Shown here: positions 1 to 10,500 of the stretch, piece after piece
How the letters are laid out: every line of letters starts with the position of its first letter
How positions within the stretch are numbered: the first letter of the stretch is position 1
Source: Halorientalis pallida
GTDB taxonomy: Archaea > Halobacteriota > Halobacteria > Halobacteriales > Haloarculaceae
Direction of reading: 5' to 3'
Length of the DNA stretch: 64,000 nucleotides
Assembly (NCBI RefSeq): GCF_004118325.1
Contig: NZ_RDFA01000007.1
Location: 1-64,000 of the forward strand
Program-made: the position numbers and the translations under genes
Notes under the pieces: model-generated
The model's database searches: none
Told to the model about the DNA's origin: nothing
The model's input: only the letters and a program-made list of their open reading frames with translations

Positions 1-406
1 GTACCAGCGCACGCTGGCGAAGTGGCACTTCTGGTTGTCGATGATCGGCACCAACGTCACGTTCTTCGCCATGCTGGCGCTCGGGTACCTGGGTATGCCA
101 CGCCGGTATGCCTCCTACGAGCTGGATTCGGCGATCGCGCCGCTTTCCAGTATCACGACGCTACACCAGGTGGCCACGCTCGGTGCACTCTTTCTCCTGA
201 TCGGTCAGCTGATCTTCGTCTGGAACGTCGTCCAGTCGTGGCTCGAAGGGCCACAGGTCCGTGACGACGATCCGTGGAATCTCCGACAGAACGGCCTGTT
301 TACCCGCGAATTCGACTGGCTCGGAACGAAAATCGACCGACTGCCGGTGACCGACGGCGGAGACGACGAGTCGGAGACGTCCCCACGGAGTGGTCCGGAC
401 GATTAG
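1..406 (+). CDS. Haem-copper oxidase subunit I, C-terminal part (cut by window start)
   Basis: This is the last ~134 residues of a cytochrome/quinol oxidase subunit I, read in frame from base 2. Two membrane helices are visible (around WLSMIGTNVTFFAMLALGYL and VATLGALFLLIGQLIFVWNV). The segment GMPRRYASY followed by HQVATLG aligns with LPRRYANY and QQVATVG in the complete subunit I at 47146-49407, so the two are paralogues. After the last helix comes a short hydrophilic tail (DPWNLRQNGLFTREFDWL), again matching the tail segment of the paralogue (VWDLKESDQFTPEWQWL). Unlike that paralogue, this protein ends soon afterwards with an acidic tail and has no extra membrane domain. The catalytic histidines lie outside the window. 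It belongs to the membrane respiratory chain. The family call is secure; the oxidase type cannot be decided from this fragment. Confidence 0.93.
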   Translation, partial: YQRTLAKWHFWLSMIGTNVTFFAMLALGYLGMPRRYASYELDSAIAPLSSITTLHQVATLGALFLLIGQLIFVWNVVQSWLEGPQVRDDDPWNLRQNGLFTREFDWLGTKIDRLPVTDGGDDESETSPRSGPDD

Positions 407-996
407 CCGGGCAAAACGAGATTTAGCAGCGCCACCACTAACCCGGCCAGTCCCATCCGGGCGGCCGAGACGTACCACCGCTGGCCCGAGATCGAGCCCA
501 TGTAGGCACCGAACGTGCTCAGGACGCCGACGCCGAGGACGACGGCCACGATGGCCGCCTCGAACATCGTCAGGATCGCGTCCGTCCCGGCGACGACGAA
601 CGGCGACAGCGGGACGAGCACCCCGATCAGTGGGCCGAGGCCGCTCGACGTGGCGTGGAGCAGGCGCGCCCCTCGCTGTTGGCTCTCGATGCGCGTGTCG
701 TCGAGGTCGGTCAGCATCGCGCGCTCGATGCGCCTGATCTCCGCGCGCGTCTCGGCGCGTTCGATCTCCCAGACGCTCCAGACGGCCGACGTACCCAGGC
801 CCACCGCCGCGCCCAGGCCGATCTTGACGACGGTGAACCCCTCCGTGACGCCGGAGAGGACCGCGCCGATGACGACGCCGATGCACGTCAGGGTGCCGTC
901 GAACCCGTTGGAGACGAAATACCGCCGCGAGATCGACAGTACGTCCTCGTTGCCCAGCAGGCGACGGACACGCTGGCCCAGCTCCACCGCGATCAC
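403..996 (-). CDS. VIT1/CCC1 family membrane transporter
   Basis: A 197-residue membrane protein of the VIT1/CCC1 family, whose characterised members move ferrous iron or manganese out of the cytoplasm. The N-terminal segment RRYFVSNGFDGTLTCIGVVIG is the typical first helix of the family, and about five hydrophobic segments follow. Between the second and third helices lies a charged stretch (EIERAETRAEIRRIERAM), where this family usually has its cytosolic metal-binding region, although here it is short. The start codon overlaps the stop of the upstream DUF211 gene (993-1283) by four bases, so the two are very probably co-transcribed and translationally coupled. The 3' end overlaps the convergent oxidase gene by a few bases. 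The substrate is not evident from sequence. Confidence 0.85.
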   Translation of the reverse strand: MIAVELGQRVRRLLGNEDVLSISRRYFVSNGFDGTLTCIGVVIGAVLSGVTEGFTVVKIGLGAAVGLGTSAVWSVWEIERAETRAEIRRIERAMLTDLDDTRIESQQRGARLLHATSSGLGPLIGVLVPLSPFVVAGTDAILTMFEAAIVAVVLGVGVLSTFGAYMGSISGQRWYVSAARMGLAGLVVALLNLVLPG

Positions 997-1283
997 CCGT
1001 CCTGGTGGGTCGGTCGCTCCTCGACGAGCGTGTCGCCACAGCCCACCTCGTCGACGGAGTGGACGGTCCCACCGAGTTCCTCGACGGTCGATTCGAGGTC
1101 GTCGAAGTCCAGATCCGTCCCCTCGACGGTGAGCTTGACGTTCTGCACTTCCTGATCGAGTTCGATCAGCGAGCCGGTAGCGCCCTCGACGCTGTCGACG
1201 GCGGCGATCTGTTCGGTGAACGCGAGCAACGACGGTTCGTGTGGCTTCAACACGTCGATGACGAGTCTGCGGACGGCGACCAT
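993..1283 (-). CDS. DUF211 family protein
   Basis: A 96-residue acidic protein recognised as DUF211, a small ferredoxin-like-fold family found mostly in archaea. Features are the start MVAVRRLVIDVLKPHEPSLL, a central VEGATGSLIELDQEVQNVKLTVEG and the helix LDFDDLESTVEELGGTVHSVDEV. The ATG at 1283 was chosen because the homologous core starts there; the reading frame stays open further upstream but runs antisense to the universal stress gene. The final bases ATGA overlap the start of the VIT1/CCC1 gene, which suggests a two-gene operon and a possible link to metal handling. The molecular role of DUF211 proteins is not established. Confidence 0.8.
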   Translation of the reverse strand: MVAVRRLVIDVLKPHEPSLLAFTEQIAAVDSVEGATGSLIELDQEVQNVKLTVEGTDLDFDDLESTVEELGGTVHSVDEVGCGDTLVEERPTHQDG

Positions 1284-1394
1284 ACCCGGACGTGACACCG
1301 CGACGTACCTAAATCCCGACCCCGTCGCCGGGCGACGCGGGGACGCGCCGAATCGGGCTACACCTATACGGCTGCCCGTCGATAGGTGAATACG

Positions 1395-2255
1395 ATGTTC
1401 GAACGGATCCTGGTGCCGACCGACCGCAGCGACCCGGCGCGGCGGGCGATCGAACAGGCCGCCGACCTGGCGACCCGATACGGCGCGACCGTCACCGTCT
1501 TGAACGTCGTCGACACACGCGAACTCGACGGTGACTCCGAGGACGACGAGCGCACACAGGCAGCCCGGACGGAACTGAAAGAGTCCCTCGACGACGCCGA
1601 CTTCGACATGCCGATCGAGGCGGTCGTCCGGGCCGGCATCCCGAGCGAGGAGATTCTGGACTACGCCGACGAAGCGGGAGCCGACCTGCTCGTGATGGGG
1701 ACCCACGGTCGGACCGGCGTGCGCCGCTACCTGCTGGGTAGCGTCGCCGAGAAGGTCGTCCGGCTGTCGGACGTGCCGGTCCTCAGCGTCCACCCCGCGG
1801 AGGTCGACGTCGGATCGGTTCCCTACGAGCGCATCCTCGTCCCGACCGACGGGAGCGACGGGGCCAGCGTGGCCGTCGACTGCGCGACGGACCTCGCGAC
1901 GACCTACGGCGCGGAACTACACGCCGTGTCGGTCGTCGACACCGGTGCGATGGCCCCCGACGTGCAGTTCGACGTGATCATGGACCAGCTCCAGAACCGG
2001 GCCCAGACCGCCGTCGAGACCGTGACGGCGGCCGCGAGCAAGGCCGGAGTGGAGGACACGCAGACGGCCATGCTGGAGGGCCGAGCGCACGACGCGATCG
2101 AGTCCTACGCCGAGGACGAACGGATCGACCTGATCGTGATGGGGACCCACGGCCGGAGCGGGCTGGACCGGTACCTGCTGGGCAGCGTCGCCGAGAAACT
2201 CGTCCGGACGGCCTCGGTCCCCGTGCTCACCGTCCGGATGCCCGACGCGGAGTGA
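1395..2255 (+). CDS. Tandem universal stress protein (UspA family)
   Basis: A 286-residue protein made of two UspA domains (about 1-135 and 145-286). Each begins with the family strand (ERILVPTD at 3-10 and 145-152) and each carries the ATP-binding loop G-x2-G-x9-GS: GTHGRTG near 102-108 and GTHGRSG near 250-256, both followed by RYLLGSVAEK. Both domains therefore look nucleotide-binding competent. Tandem UspA proteins are soluble cytoplasmic stress proteins that bind ATP; their downstream role varies. The ATG at 1395 is preferred over the GTG three codons upstream because it aligns with the first strand of the fold. The gene is divergent from the DUF211-VIT1 operon and stands alone. Confidence 0.93.
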   Translation: MFERILVPTDRSDPARRAIEQAADLATRYGATVTVLNVVDTRELDGDSEDDERTQAARTELKESLDDADFDMPIEAVVRAGIPSEEILDYADEAGADLLVMGTHGRTGVRRYLLGSVAEKVVRLSDVPVLSVHPAEVDVGSVPYERILVPTDGSDGASVAVDCATDLATTYGAELHAVSVVDTGAMAPDVQFDVIMDQLQNRAQTAVETVTAAASKAGVEDTQTAMLEGRAHDAIESYAEDERIDLIVMGTHGRSGLDRYLLGSVAEKLVRTASVPVLTVRMPDAE

Positions 2256-2300
2256 CCCGGCGGCCGAAACTCCGATTGCCCCCCGCCGCCCAGGGCGGGT

Positions 2301-4052
2301 ATGGTAGGTCGAGACGCGCTCGACGGGCGCGACGAACCGGCACGCGGCCCCGACGACCACGCCGAACTGCTCTCGGAACTGGACTCCCACGACCTGGCCT
2401 TCGCCGTCGCCGCCGAGGAGACCGGCGAGAGCGATCCCTTCGAGTTCGACCCCGACGCCGACCCCGACGACACCTTCCCCCAGTCGGTCGCCAGCGGCGG
2501 CCCCACGCCGGAGGGTGTCATCTGCTGGACGCGCGTCGCACCGGACAGTTTCGACCCCGACCGCACGCTCGCCCTCGAAGTCGCGACCGATCCCGGGTTC
2601 ACCGACCCCGTCTACCGCGGCCTGGTCGACGACGCCGAGTCGATCCTCGCCCACGACTACACTGTCAAAGTCGACCTCGACGGCCACCTCGAGCCCGACA
2701 GCGAGTACCACTACCGCTTCGTCTACGACGGCGTCGCCAGCCGACCCGGGCGGTGTCAGACCCTACCTGCGCCCGACGCCTCGCCCGACTCGCTCCGGGT
2801 CGCCGTCCTCACGTGTCAGAACTACCTCAACGGCTACTTCCCGGCCTACCACTACGTCGCCGAGGCGGACCTGGACTTTCTCGTCCACCTCGGTGACTTC
2901 ATCTACGAGTCCGGTGCCGGCGAGTTCAAGGGGCTGGGCTCGCCCGAGTTCGAGGGTCGGGACTTCGACCTCCCCAGCGGCTACGACCGTGTGCGAACCC
3001 TCGAGGATTACCGCTATCTCTACCGGACCTACCGTGCCGACGACTTCCTGCAGGCGGCCCTGGAATCCCACACGCTGATCGCCGGCTGGGACGACCACGA
3101 GATGGTCAACGACATCTACTGGGACGCCGAGACCGACGCGCCGGCCGGCGACCACCCCCGCGGCGACGACCCGGCGTTCATGACCCAGCTCACCGCCGAC
3201 GCGATGCACGCCTGGTGGGAGTTCATGCCCGCCCGCATCGACTACGATCCCGCTGGCGACTCCCTGCAGGACCGGTTCCAGCTCTGGCGCGATTTCGAGT
3301 TCGGCGACCTCGTGACCCTCGTGCTGACCGACGAGCGGCTCTTCCGGGACCCGCCCCGCGAGGCAATCCCCACGCCCGACAACGTCGGGCCCCACCGCGA
3401 ACCGCCCGGCCGGACCATGCTCGGTGACGAACAGCGCGAGTGGTTGATCGACACCGTCACCGGATCGGAGACCACCTGGACCGTCTGGGCCGACGAAGTC
3501 CTGACCGTGCCCTTCCGGATCGGCTCCGGCCCGCTGTCGGTCTATCCCGTCCAGGGCGGCTGGGACGGCTACACCCGCGAGCGTCAGACCATCTCCGAGG
3601 CCATCGCGGCGGCCGACGTGGACAACTACGTCACCCTCACCGGCGACATGCACTGCTACGTCGCCGCGTACGTGCAGGCCTCCTATCCGGGCCGGGTCAC
3701 CGGTGGCACCGGCGTCGCGCAGGGCGAACCTATCGGCGTCGAGTTCATGACGCCCGCGCTGACCTCGCTCAACGCCGCCGAAGCGCTCCACCTCACCGAC
3801 GGCGTCCGCGGCAAGATTACCGAACCGCTGGTCTCGAACCTCGTCACCGGCATGAACCCACACATCGAGTTCTTCGACAGCCACAACTGGGGCTACTCCG
3901 TCGTCGAGTTCACCCCCGAGGAGTGTACCTACGTCGGCTACTCCGTGGACAAGACCGTCGACTCGCCCGACGCCGACCGCGAGGTCGTCGCCGCCTACCG
4001 AGTCCCCGAGGGCGTCGTCAACCTCGTCGATGTGACCGACGAGTACCGGTGA
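2301..4052 (+). CDS. PhoD-type alkaline phosphatase/phosphodiesterase, no signal peptide
   Basis: A 583-residue member of the PhoD family: an N-terminal fibronectin-like PhoD_N domain (about 60-165) and a C-terminal metallophosphatase domain. Metal-ligand motifs are visible: TCQNYLNGYFPAYHY, LVHLGDFIYE, GWDDHEMVND and LTGDMHCYVAAY. PhoD enzymes hydrolyse phosphomonoesters or diesters with Fe/Ca and are normally Tat-exported. Here the N-terminus (MVGRDALDGRDEPARGPDDHAEL) is hydrophilic with no twin-arginine signal, and no alternative upstream start supplies one, so the enzyme may act in the cytoplasm or leave by another route. It follows the Usp gene by 45 bases on the same strand. A T-rich stretch shortly after the stop (around 4097-4104) may end transcription. 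Confidence 0.88.
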   Translation: MVGRDALDGRDEPARGPDDHAELLSELDSHDLAFAVAAEETGESDPFEFDPDADPDDTFPQSVASGGPTPEGVICWTRVAPDSFDPDRTLALEVATDPGFTDPVYRGLVDDAESILAHDYTVKVDLDGHLEPDSEYHYRFVYDGVASRPGRCQTLPAPDASPDSLRVAVLTCQNYLNGYFPAYHYVAEADLDFLVHLGDFIYESGAGEFKGLGSPEFEGRDFDLPSGYDRVRTLEDYRYLYRTYRADDFLQAALESHTLIAGWDDHEMVNDIYWDAETDAPAGDHPRGDDPAFMTQLTADAMHAWWEFMPARIDYDPAGDSLQDRFQLWRDFEFGDLVTLVLTDERLFRDPPREAIPTPDNVGPHREPPGRTMLGDEQREWLIDTVTGSETTWTVWADEVLTVPFRIGSGPLSVYPVQGGWDGYTRERQTISEAIAAADVDNYVTLTGDMHCYVAAYVQASYPGRVTGGTGVAQGEPIGVEFMTPALTSLNAAEALHLTDGVRGKITEPLVSNLVTGMNPHIEFFDSHNWGYSVVEFTPEECTYVGYSVDKTVDSPDADREVVAAYRVPEGVVNLVDVTDEYR

Positions 4053-4162
4053 CGGTCTCCGCCATCGAGCGCGGCGAGTCCGGCCCCCGTCGATCCGGTT
4101 TTATTCACACCTGCCCAACCTGGGGCCACATCTCGTTCACTTCCCGAGAACGGCTCTTTTGA

Positions 4163-5101
4163 TTACGCGACGCCCGCTAGCCCGTCGTCCAGTCGGTCCA
4201 GCACGTCGGACAGGTCGGCCCCCTCACGCTCGACCCGTCGTAACTCTGCCAGCACGTCCGGATCGAGCGGCGGTCCGCGGCCGAACGCGGCCCCGCCGGT
4301 CGCGGTCGCCCGGAGGACCCACCGCGCCAGCGACACGACCGGCGGGAAGCCCACGTCCGTGAGAACCACGGCGACCCGCCAGGCCTGCTCGCGCCCCTCC
4401 CTGAGTCCGAGCAGCGAGAGTCGCTCGTCCAGCCGACCGAGCGCGTCGTCCACGTCCGCGACCCCAGCCGCGTACACCCCGGCTAGCGCGGTCTGCTGGG
4501 CGTCGACGAGGCGCGACAGCACCTCGTTCACCGCACGGTGGTCCGCCCGCTTCGCCGCCCTGTCGGGATCGATCCCCACGTCCCGGAGCGTGAGCGCCAG
4601 GTCGTAGTTGATGTGGGCGTTGATGCCCAGGAAGGCATCCTGCATCACCAGGGCGTCGTCCCGGATCGCAGTCCCGAAGGCGATCCGCCAGGGGTCGGGC
4701 ACGGCCCCGAGTTCGCCGCGCTCGAAGGCCAGGAACGCCCGCCGGTAGTAGTTCGCGAACGCCGCGGTGTAGGCCCGCATCCACTCGGCGTCCGCGAAGC
4801 CGCCACGCTCGATCCGCGCGCGGATGCGCTCGGTCATGCGGGTGTAGATCGTCAGGAAGACCGCTCGGCGGTCGTCGCGGTCCCGGAGCAGTGTTTCGAG
4901 TCGGCGCAGGCGCTCGGCGGCGTCCTCGACCGATCCGAAGGCACCCTGCGCGACGGCGACCAGGCCCTCGTCGGGCGTGTCGGGTGGCTCGTACTGCTCG
5001 ACGTCGTGACGGAGGGCGCGGACCATCCCCCGGATCCGCCGGGCGTCGAGCAGGCGGGCGACGTCGCCGTACGCCGACACCGTGGGAAGCGGCGCGGTCA
5101 T
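4163..5101 (-). CDS. DUF5995 family protein
   Basis: A 312-residue soluble, mostly helical protein that I recognise as DUF5995. The hallmark is the segment FLGINAHINYDLALTL near the middle, preceded by FANYYRRAFLAFERG and DPWRIAFGTA. The His and Asn residues of that motif could be catalytic or metal-binding, but the function is unknown. There is no signal peptide or clear membrane helix. It is convergent with the PhoD gene and lies just downstream of, and on the same strand as, the chemotaxis transducer gene (70-base gap), so read-through co-transcription is possible. Family assignment rests on the NAHINYDL motif only. Confidence 0.65.
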   Translation of the reverse strand: MTAPLPTVSAYGDVARLLDARRIRGMVRALRHDVEQYEPPDTPDEGLVAVAQGAFGSVEDAAERLRRLETLLRDRDDRRAVFLTIYTRMTERIRARIERGGFADAEWMRAYTAAFANYYRRAFLAFERGELGAVPDPWRIAFGTAIRDDALVMQDAFLGINAHINYDLALTLRDVGIDPDRAAKRADHRAVNEVLSRLVDAQQTALAGVYAAGVADVDDALGRLDERLSLLGLREGREQAWRVAVVLTDVGFPPVVSLARWVLRATATGGAAFGRGPPLDPDVLAELRRVEREGADLSDVLDRLDDGLAGVA

Positions 5102-5170
5102 CGCTGGAACCTCACAGCGACGACTGATAGCTGTGTGGGAGTGTAGACGGCGTCCGCGAGGCCACCGGTG

Positions 5171-7492
5171 TCAGCGGTCGGACTCGGTCGCCGGGTCGGG
5201 GGCAGGACTCGAACCGCCGTCCGTCTCCGCTGCCGGGGCGGTGTCACTGTCGGCTGCGGTCGGTGGTGAATCGGGCTCTCCTGCCGGTCCGACCTGGCCG
5301 GTCGCGTCGATCGTGGTCGAGATCGACGATCCATCCTCGTCGTCGTCGGTCGCCGTCGGGGTCGGTGAGCCGTCCTCGTCGTCACCGTCGACCTCGAAGT
5401 CGGCCACGTCGTCGTGGAGTTCGTCCGCGAGTTGTGACAGCTGTTCGATGTTCGCCGCCGCCTCGGACAGCGAGGACGCCTGCTCCTCGGACGCGGCGGA
5501 CACGTTCGTCGCTTCGGCGGCGGTCTGCTGACTGACGTTCGAGACCTCGTCGACCATCGAGACGACCTCTTCGGCCGAGGCCGCCTGATCGTCCGTCGCG
5601 TTACCGATCTCCGTGATGCCGCGTTCGGCTTCGTCGACGGCAGTGGCGATCTCCTCGAACATCTGAACGGCGTTCTGGATCGTGTCGGCACCGGTCCGGA
5701 CCCGCTCGGTCATCTCCTCGATACCCGCGACGGTCTCGTCGGTCGTCCCCTGGATCGTCTCGATCCGGCTCTCGATCCTGGCGGTCGCGTCGCTGGCCTC
5801 ACCCGCGAGGGTCTTGATCTCGCTGGCGACGACGCCGAAGCCCTCGCCGGCCTCGCCCGCCCGGGCCGCCTCGATCGAAGCGTTCAGCGCCAGGATGTTC
5901 GTCTGTTCGGCGATGTCCGCGATCAGGTCGACGACCTCGCCGATCTCGGCCATCTCGTCGTCGAGCGTCTCGACCTTCCGGGTGGCGCGTTCGGCTTGTG
6001 ACTCGATCGCTTCGATCTCGGCCGTCGCGGTGGCCGCGTGTTCCCGCCCGGTCTCGCCGCGTTCGACGGCCGTTCCCGCCGTCGCCGACACCTCCTCGGC
6101 GGAGGAGGCGATCTCCTCGACGGTCGCCGACACGTCGTTCATCTCGTTGGCGACCGTCTGGAGTCGCTCGCTCTGGACGTCGGTACCCTGTGAGATCTCC
6201 TCGATCGACTCGGCGACGTCCTCGCTGGCGGCCTCGATCTCCTCGGCACTGGCCGACACCTGCTCGCTCGACCGCGCCACCTCGTCGGCGATTGCCTGGA
6301 CACTGCCGATGCTGGCCCGCAGCCGCTCGACGCCCTCGGCGAAGTCACCGAGGACCCGCCCGTACTCACCGGGATAGTCGGTATCGATGGTCCGGTCGAG
6401 CCGACCCCGCTTCAGGTCGTCACTGGCCCGCGAGATCTGCTCGAAACTCTCGGACAACCGGTCGGTCCCGCGCTCGAAGTCCGCGAGAATCGCCCCGTAC
6501 CGGCCGGGTCGGTCGGTGTCGACGGACTGGTCGAGCCGGCCCTGCCGGAACGCCTCGCTGGCGGTTTCGATCTCGTCGAAACTCCCGGTGAGCTGGTCGG
6601 TCCCGTCGTCCAGACTCGCCATGATGTCACCGTACGTTCCCGGGTAGTCGGTGTCGACGTCCCGTCGTAACGTCCCGGTTTCGAGGCCGCTGCTGACCGT
6701 ACGCAGGTCCGTGAACACGCCGTCGAGGATGCGCTCCATGTCGCCGAAGGCGCTCACCATCCGTCCGATCTCGTCGTCCATCTCGCGCTCCTGGGTGTCG
6801 GTGTCGAGGTTCCCCTCGCTGATGGCCACGGCGGACTCGGCCAAGCGGTCGAGCGGCGGCGTGATGTGGCGGTCGAGGAGGATGCCGATCCCGAGCGCCG
6901 TGAGAAAGGCCACGACCGTGAGCGCGAGCAGTTCCAGCTGTGTCGTCTGCGCGGTGCTGTCGGCAGCCGCGATCTGTGCCTCCATGTCCGCCTGGGCCGC
7001 GCGTTCGATCGCGTGGGCCTGTGTCTCCATCTCCGTCCGGAGCTGGTCCATCGCGGCCAACTTCTCGTCGGCGAGTTCGTCGTTGCCGGCCGCTTTCGCC
7101 TCGAAGAACTCGGCACCGAGCCGATCGTACTCCTCGTGGGTCTGCTGTAACTCGTCGAGCCGTGTCCGTTGCTCCCCATCGACGTCCATGTCCGTCGAGA
7201 CGTCCTCGAAGTGTGCCGTGGCGTCGTAGAAGTCCGCACGCGCCCTCGAACGATCGAGCCGTGCGGCCTGTACGGCGACCTGCTGTTTCTCGATGGCGAC
7301 GACCATCATCGCCGCGTGATCCATGTCCTTCCCGTCCTGGCCGACGGCGTGTACTTCCCGGTCGAGCTCACCGACGCTCTGATACCCGAGCAGCCCCGTC
7401 ACGCCGACGAGCAGTGCGACGAGGAGAAACGCCGCGAGCAACTTCGGCCGGAGATCCAGCCTATCGATCTTCAGTCGTTCCAGTAGACGCAT
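5171..7492 (-). CDS. Methyl-accepting chemotaxis (transducer) protein with triple HAMP-like repeat
   Basis: A 773-residue transducer (numbered from the chosen ATG; an ATG 8 codons upstream is also possible). Order: TM1 (~17-38), an extracytoplasmic four-helix-type sensor (~40-185), TM2 (~186-206), a HAMP domain (~207-260), three tandem 45-residue units, then the signalling domain. The units carry [20 protein letters not shown] and [10 protein letters not shown], with the first Asp near 280, 325 and 370. The signalling tip (~528-558) has [21 protein letters not shown], as expected for a CheA/CheW-binding hairpin. The C-terminal tail after the methylation helices is Asp/Ser/Thr-rich and probably disordered. 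The next gene upstream is a PAS/GAF regulator on the same strand. The sensed stimulus is unknown. Confidence 0.93.
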   Translation of the reverse strand: MRLLERLKIDRLDLRPKLLAAFLLVALLVGVTGLLGYQSVGELDREVHAVGQDGKDMDHAAMMVVAIEKQQVAVQAARLDRSRARADFYDATAHFEDVSTDMDVDGEQRTRLDELQQTHEEYDRLGAEFFEAKAAGNDELADEKLAAMDQLRTEMETQAHAIERAAQADMEAQIAAADSTAQTTQLELLALTVVAFLTALGIGILLDRHITPPLDRLAESAVAISEGNLDTDTQEREMDDEIGRMVSAFGDMERILDGVFTDLRTVSSGLETGTLRRDVDTDYPGTYGDIMASLDDGTDQLTGSFDEIETASEAFRQGRLDQSVDTDRPGRYGAILADFERGTDRLSESFEQISRASDDLKRGRLDRTIDTDYPGEYGRVLGDFAEGVERLRASIGSVQAIADEVARSSEQVSASAEEIEAASEDVAESIEEISQGTDVQSERLQTVANEMNDVSATVEEIASSAEEVSATAGTAVERGETGREHAATATAEIEAIESQAERATRKVETLDDEMAEIGEVVDLIADIAEQTNILALNASIEAARAGEAGEGFGVVASEIKTLAGEASDATARIESRIETIQGTTDETVAGIEEMTERVRTGADTIQNAVQMFEEIATAVDEAERGITEIGNATDDQAASAEEVVSMVDEVSNVSQQTAAEATNVSAASEEQASSLSEAAANIEQLSQLADELHDDVADFEVDGDDEDGSPTPTATDDDEDGSSISTTIDATGQVGPAGEPDSPPTAADSDTAPAAETDGGSSPAPDPATESDR

Positions 7493-7584
7493 GCTCGAAC
7501 CCCACCGTCTACTCATGTCAAAGGAGATACTAACAGGTTAACCCCGAACGACTCGGTGGGGGTTACGTGTCTAACCCTGCGTTC

Positions 7585-10500
7585 TCAGTAGCGAAAACCG
7601 TGCTCCGGATCGAGGACCGTCTCCAGCAGTGTCCGGTGGGCGGCCTGCAGGTGATTGTAGACCGCGGGACTGGAGATCTCGAAACTCTCCGCGAGATCTT
7701 CGCCCGTCACTTTGCGCGGCGTCTCGTAGTAGCCGCCGTAGTAGGCCGCGTTGAGGATCTCGTGCTGGCGGTCCGTCAGGCGGTCCGTGACGGTCGCGGT
7801 GTCGGTCCCCTCCGGGCTCGTGGTCTGTCGCTGTGCGAGCAGGTCGATGTCCGGGTACCGCGACGTGATCGAATCGAGTAGCGGACGTGGGGACGCGGTC
7901 GCGGGTAACGCCACGCGGACCGTCGTCCCGTCGGCCGTCGTCGTCGATTCCAGCAGTCGCCCGCCGTGTTTGACCACGTCCGACGGGAGAAACGGCCGCT
8001 TGATCCACAGACTCAACTGTCCGTGCTCGACGGTCCCGAACCACTCGGCGTCGACGACGCTCGCGGTCGACCGCGCCCGTTCGAGTACTCGTTCGGCGTC
8101 ACCGCGCTCGACAGTCACGAGACAGCGCACCGCGTCGCTCGTACTCTCGGCGACCGTGTCGTACCGGATCGCCGCGTCGGCCTCGGTCGCGAGTCGTTGC
8201 AGGGGGTACGTCGCGTCGGACAGCGCGAATTCGAGTTCGAGGAACTCCCGGTTCGTGGCCTCGTAGCGATGTTCGAGGATCCGACTGTAGTTCACCACCA
8301 GCGACGTGACGTCGGTGAGGAGGTCCTCGTACAGCTGGCCGAACGCGTCTTCGGTCGCCGAGTACGCCGTCAGCACGCCGTAGAGCACCTCGTCGTAGAC
8401 TAGCGGAATGCACACGACCGACCTGAGCCCGGCGGAGAGCGCTTCTTTCGCCCAGGCGTCGTCGAGGACGTGCTCTGAGACGTTCGAGAGCGTGTACGTC
8501 TCGTGACTCGCGGCCGCCCGCTGTGCGGGGACGCGACCGTCCGACTCGTCGGTCCCGACCGAATCGAGATACCCGCCGTCGTCGCCCGCCCACGCCACCG
8601 GTTCGAGGTCCGTGTCCCGTCCCCTCGGCCGCCCGATCCAGACGAAATCGATCGGCTCCGTCCGGCGGAGTTCCTCACACACGCCCGCGTCCAGCGCCGC
8701 CTGGCTCTCGCTGTCCGCGATCCGCCGCTGGATCCCCTGGATCACGTCGATCACTCCTCGCAACTCGTCGACTTTCGTCTGCTGGGTCGACAGCTCCCGT
8801 GTGATCTCGGTCCGCACTCTGTCGCTGTGGTGGCGCTGGAAGGCCGATTCCGCGTTCGCCGCCGCCACCTCGATGAGGTCCAGGTCCACGTCGTCGAACG
8901 CTCTCTCACCGGTGGTGCACGCCAGCGTGACCCCGAAGTCACCGATGGGGACGATCAGCGCCTGGTTCAGCGCGGCGTGCGTGCCGTCTCCGATCTCCCC
9001 ACCGTCGAAGATGCGGGACTCACCGTTCCGGTAGGCCTCCCAGATCGGGTTCTCCCCCGGATCGACGGGGCCCGGCGCGATCGGAGCGTCGACCGACGAC
9101 GACCTGGCCGCCGGCTGGAGCCGCCCCGTCTCCTCGTCGAACCGCTTGACGCTGACGTATCCGAACCCGAAGGCACGTTCGACGAACTCGACCAGGAAGG
9201 TCGCGATCTCCGGGAGCGAACTCGGCGGGTAGAACTCGCGCGTCGCGGTGTGCAGTTCCCGCAGGACGCGCTCCCGTTTCTCGAGTGCCCCCACCCGTCG
9301 CTTGCGGTCGGTGACGTCCGTCGTGACCCCGACCATTCGCTGTCCGTCCGTGTCGTCGAGGACCTTCCCCCGAGCGTGGACCCAGCGGTCGCCGCGTCCG
9401 GTCCGGACTCTGTACTCCACGTCGAACCGCGCTCCGTCCTCCCGTGCGGCCCGCAGTCCGTCCTCGACGGCCGGTCGGTCCGCCGGGTGAATCCGCTCCA
9501 TGTACGTCTCGAGGCTGTCGGTCCCCGGATCGACGCCGAACAGATCGGTGATCGTTCCGAAGGGCCTGAGGGTGTCGCCATCCTCGAGTACCCAGACGCC
9601 GGTCTCGGTCTCCTCCAGGGCGATGTGCAGGCGCTGTTTCGCCTCGCGCAACTCCCGCTCGCGGCGCTCTTCGGTCGTGATGTCCTGTGACATGCCCATC
9701 GCGGCGAAGACCCGACCGTCGTCGCTGCGGACCGGGACGATCCGGAATCGGTAGTCGCGGTCACCGATCGATCCGGTGAACGTCCTGTGTTCTCCGTCGA
9801 GTGCGGCGGCGTAATTCGGCACCAACAGCGTGGCGAGGTCCGACGGCAGGGCCGTCTCGACGGACCGTCCCACCAGTTCGGACGGGGTCGTGCTCGCCTC
9901 TTCGATCGGTGTCCCGCCGACGGTCGTGTACCGGAGGTCCGCGTCGACCAGCGCGACCGCGCCGTTGGGGACGTTCTCCACGAGCGTCCGGTACCGGTTC
10001 CGGGACTCCTCGAGCTTCCGCTCCCGGGTCTTCCGGTCGGTGATGTCCTGGATGGTACCGCGCGCACCGACCAGGCGCCCCTCCTCGTCGGTCCAGGGCT
10101 TGCCGATCGACCGGACCCACCGCACTTCGTCGCTGGCGGTCACGATTCGCAACTCCAGATCGTAGCGCTCGCCGTCGCGTGCGAGCGCCTCGTAGGCCCG
10201 TTCCATCCGCCCACGGTCCTCGGGGTGGTAGAACGCCAGTCCGCTGTCGACAGACGGCTCGTAGTCCGTCGGCAGGTCGTGGATGCGGTAGACCTCGTCC
10301 GTCCAGGTCAGCGTCTCAGACCGGAAGTCGACCTCCCATCCGCCGACGTCGGCGACGGCCTGTACGTCCCTGAGGAACTCCCTGTTCCGCCGGAGTTCCC
10401 GTTCCCGAGCTTTCCGGTCGGTGATGTCCTGTGTCACCCCGATCGCCGCACAGACGCTCCCGTCCTCGGTCGACACGGGATGCGTCCGATGGACGAGGAC

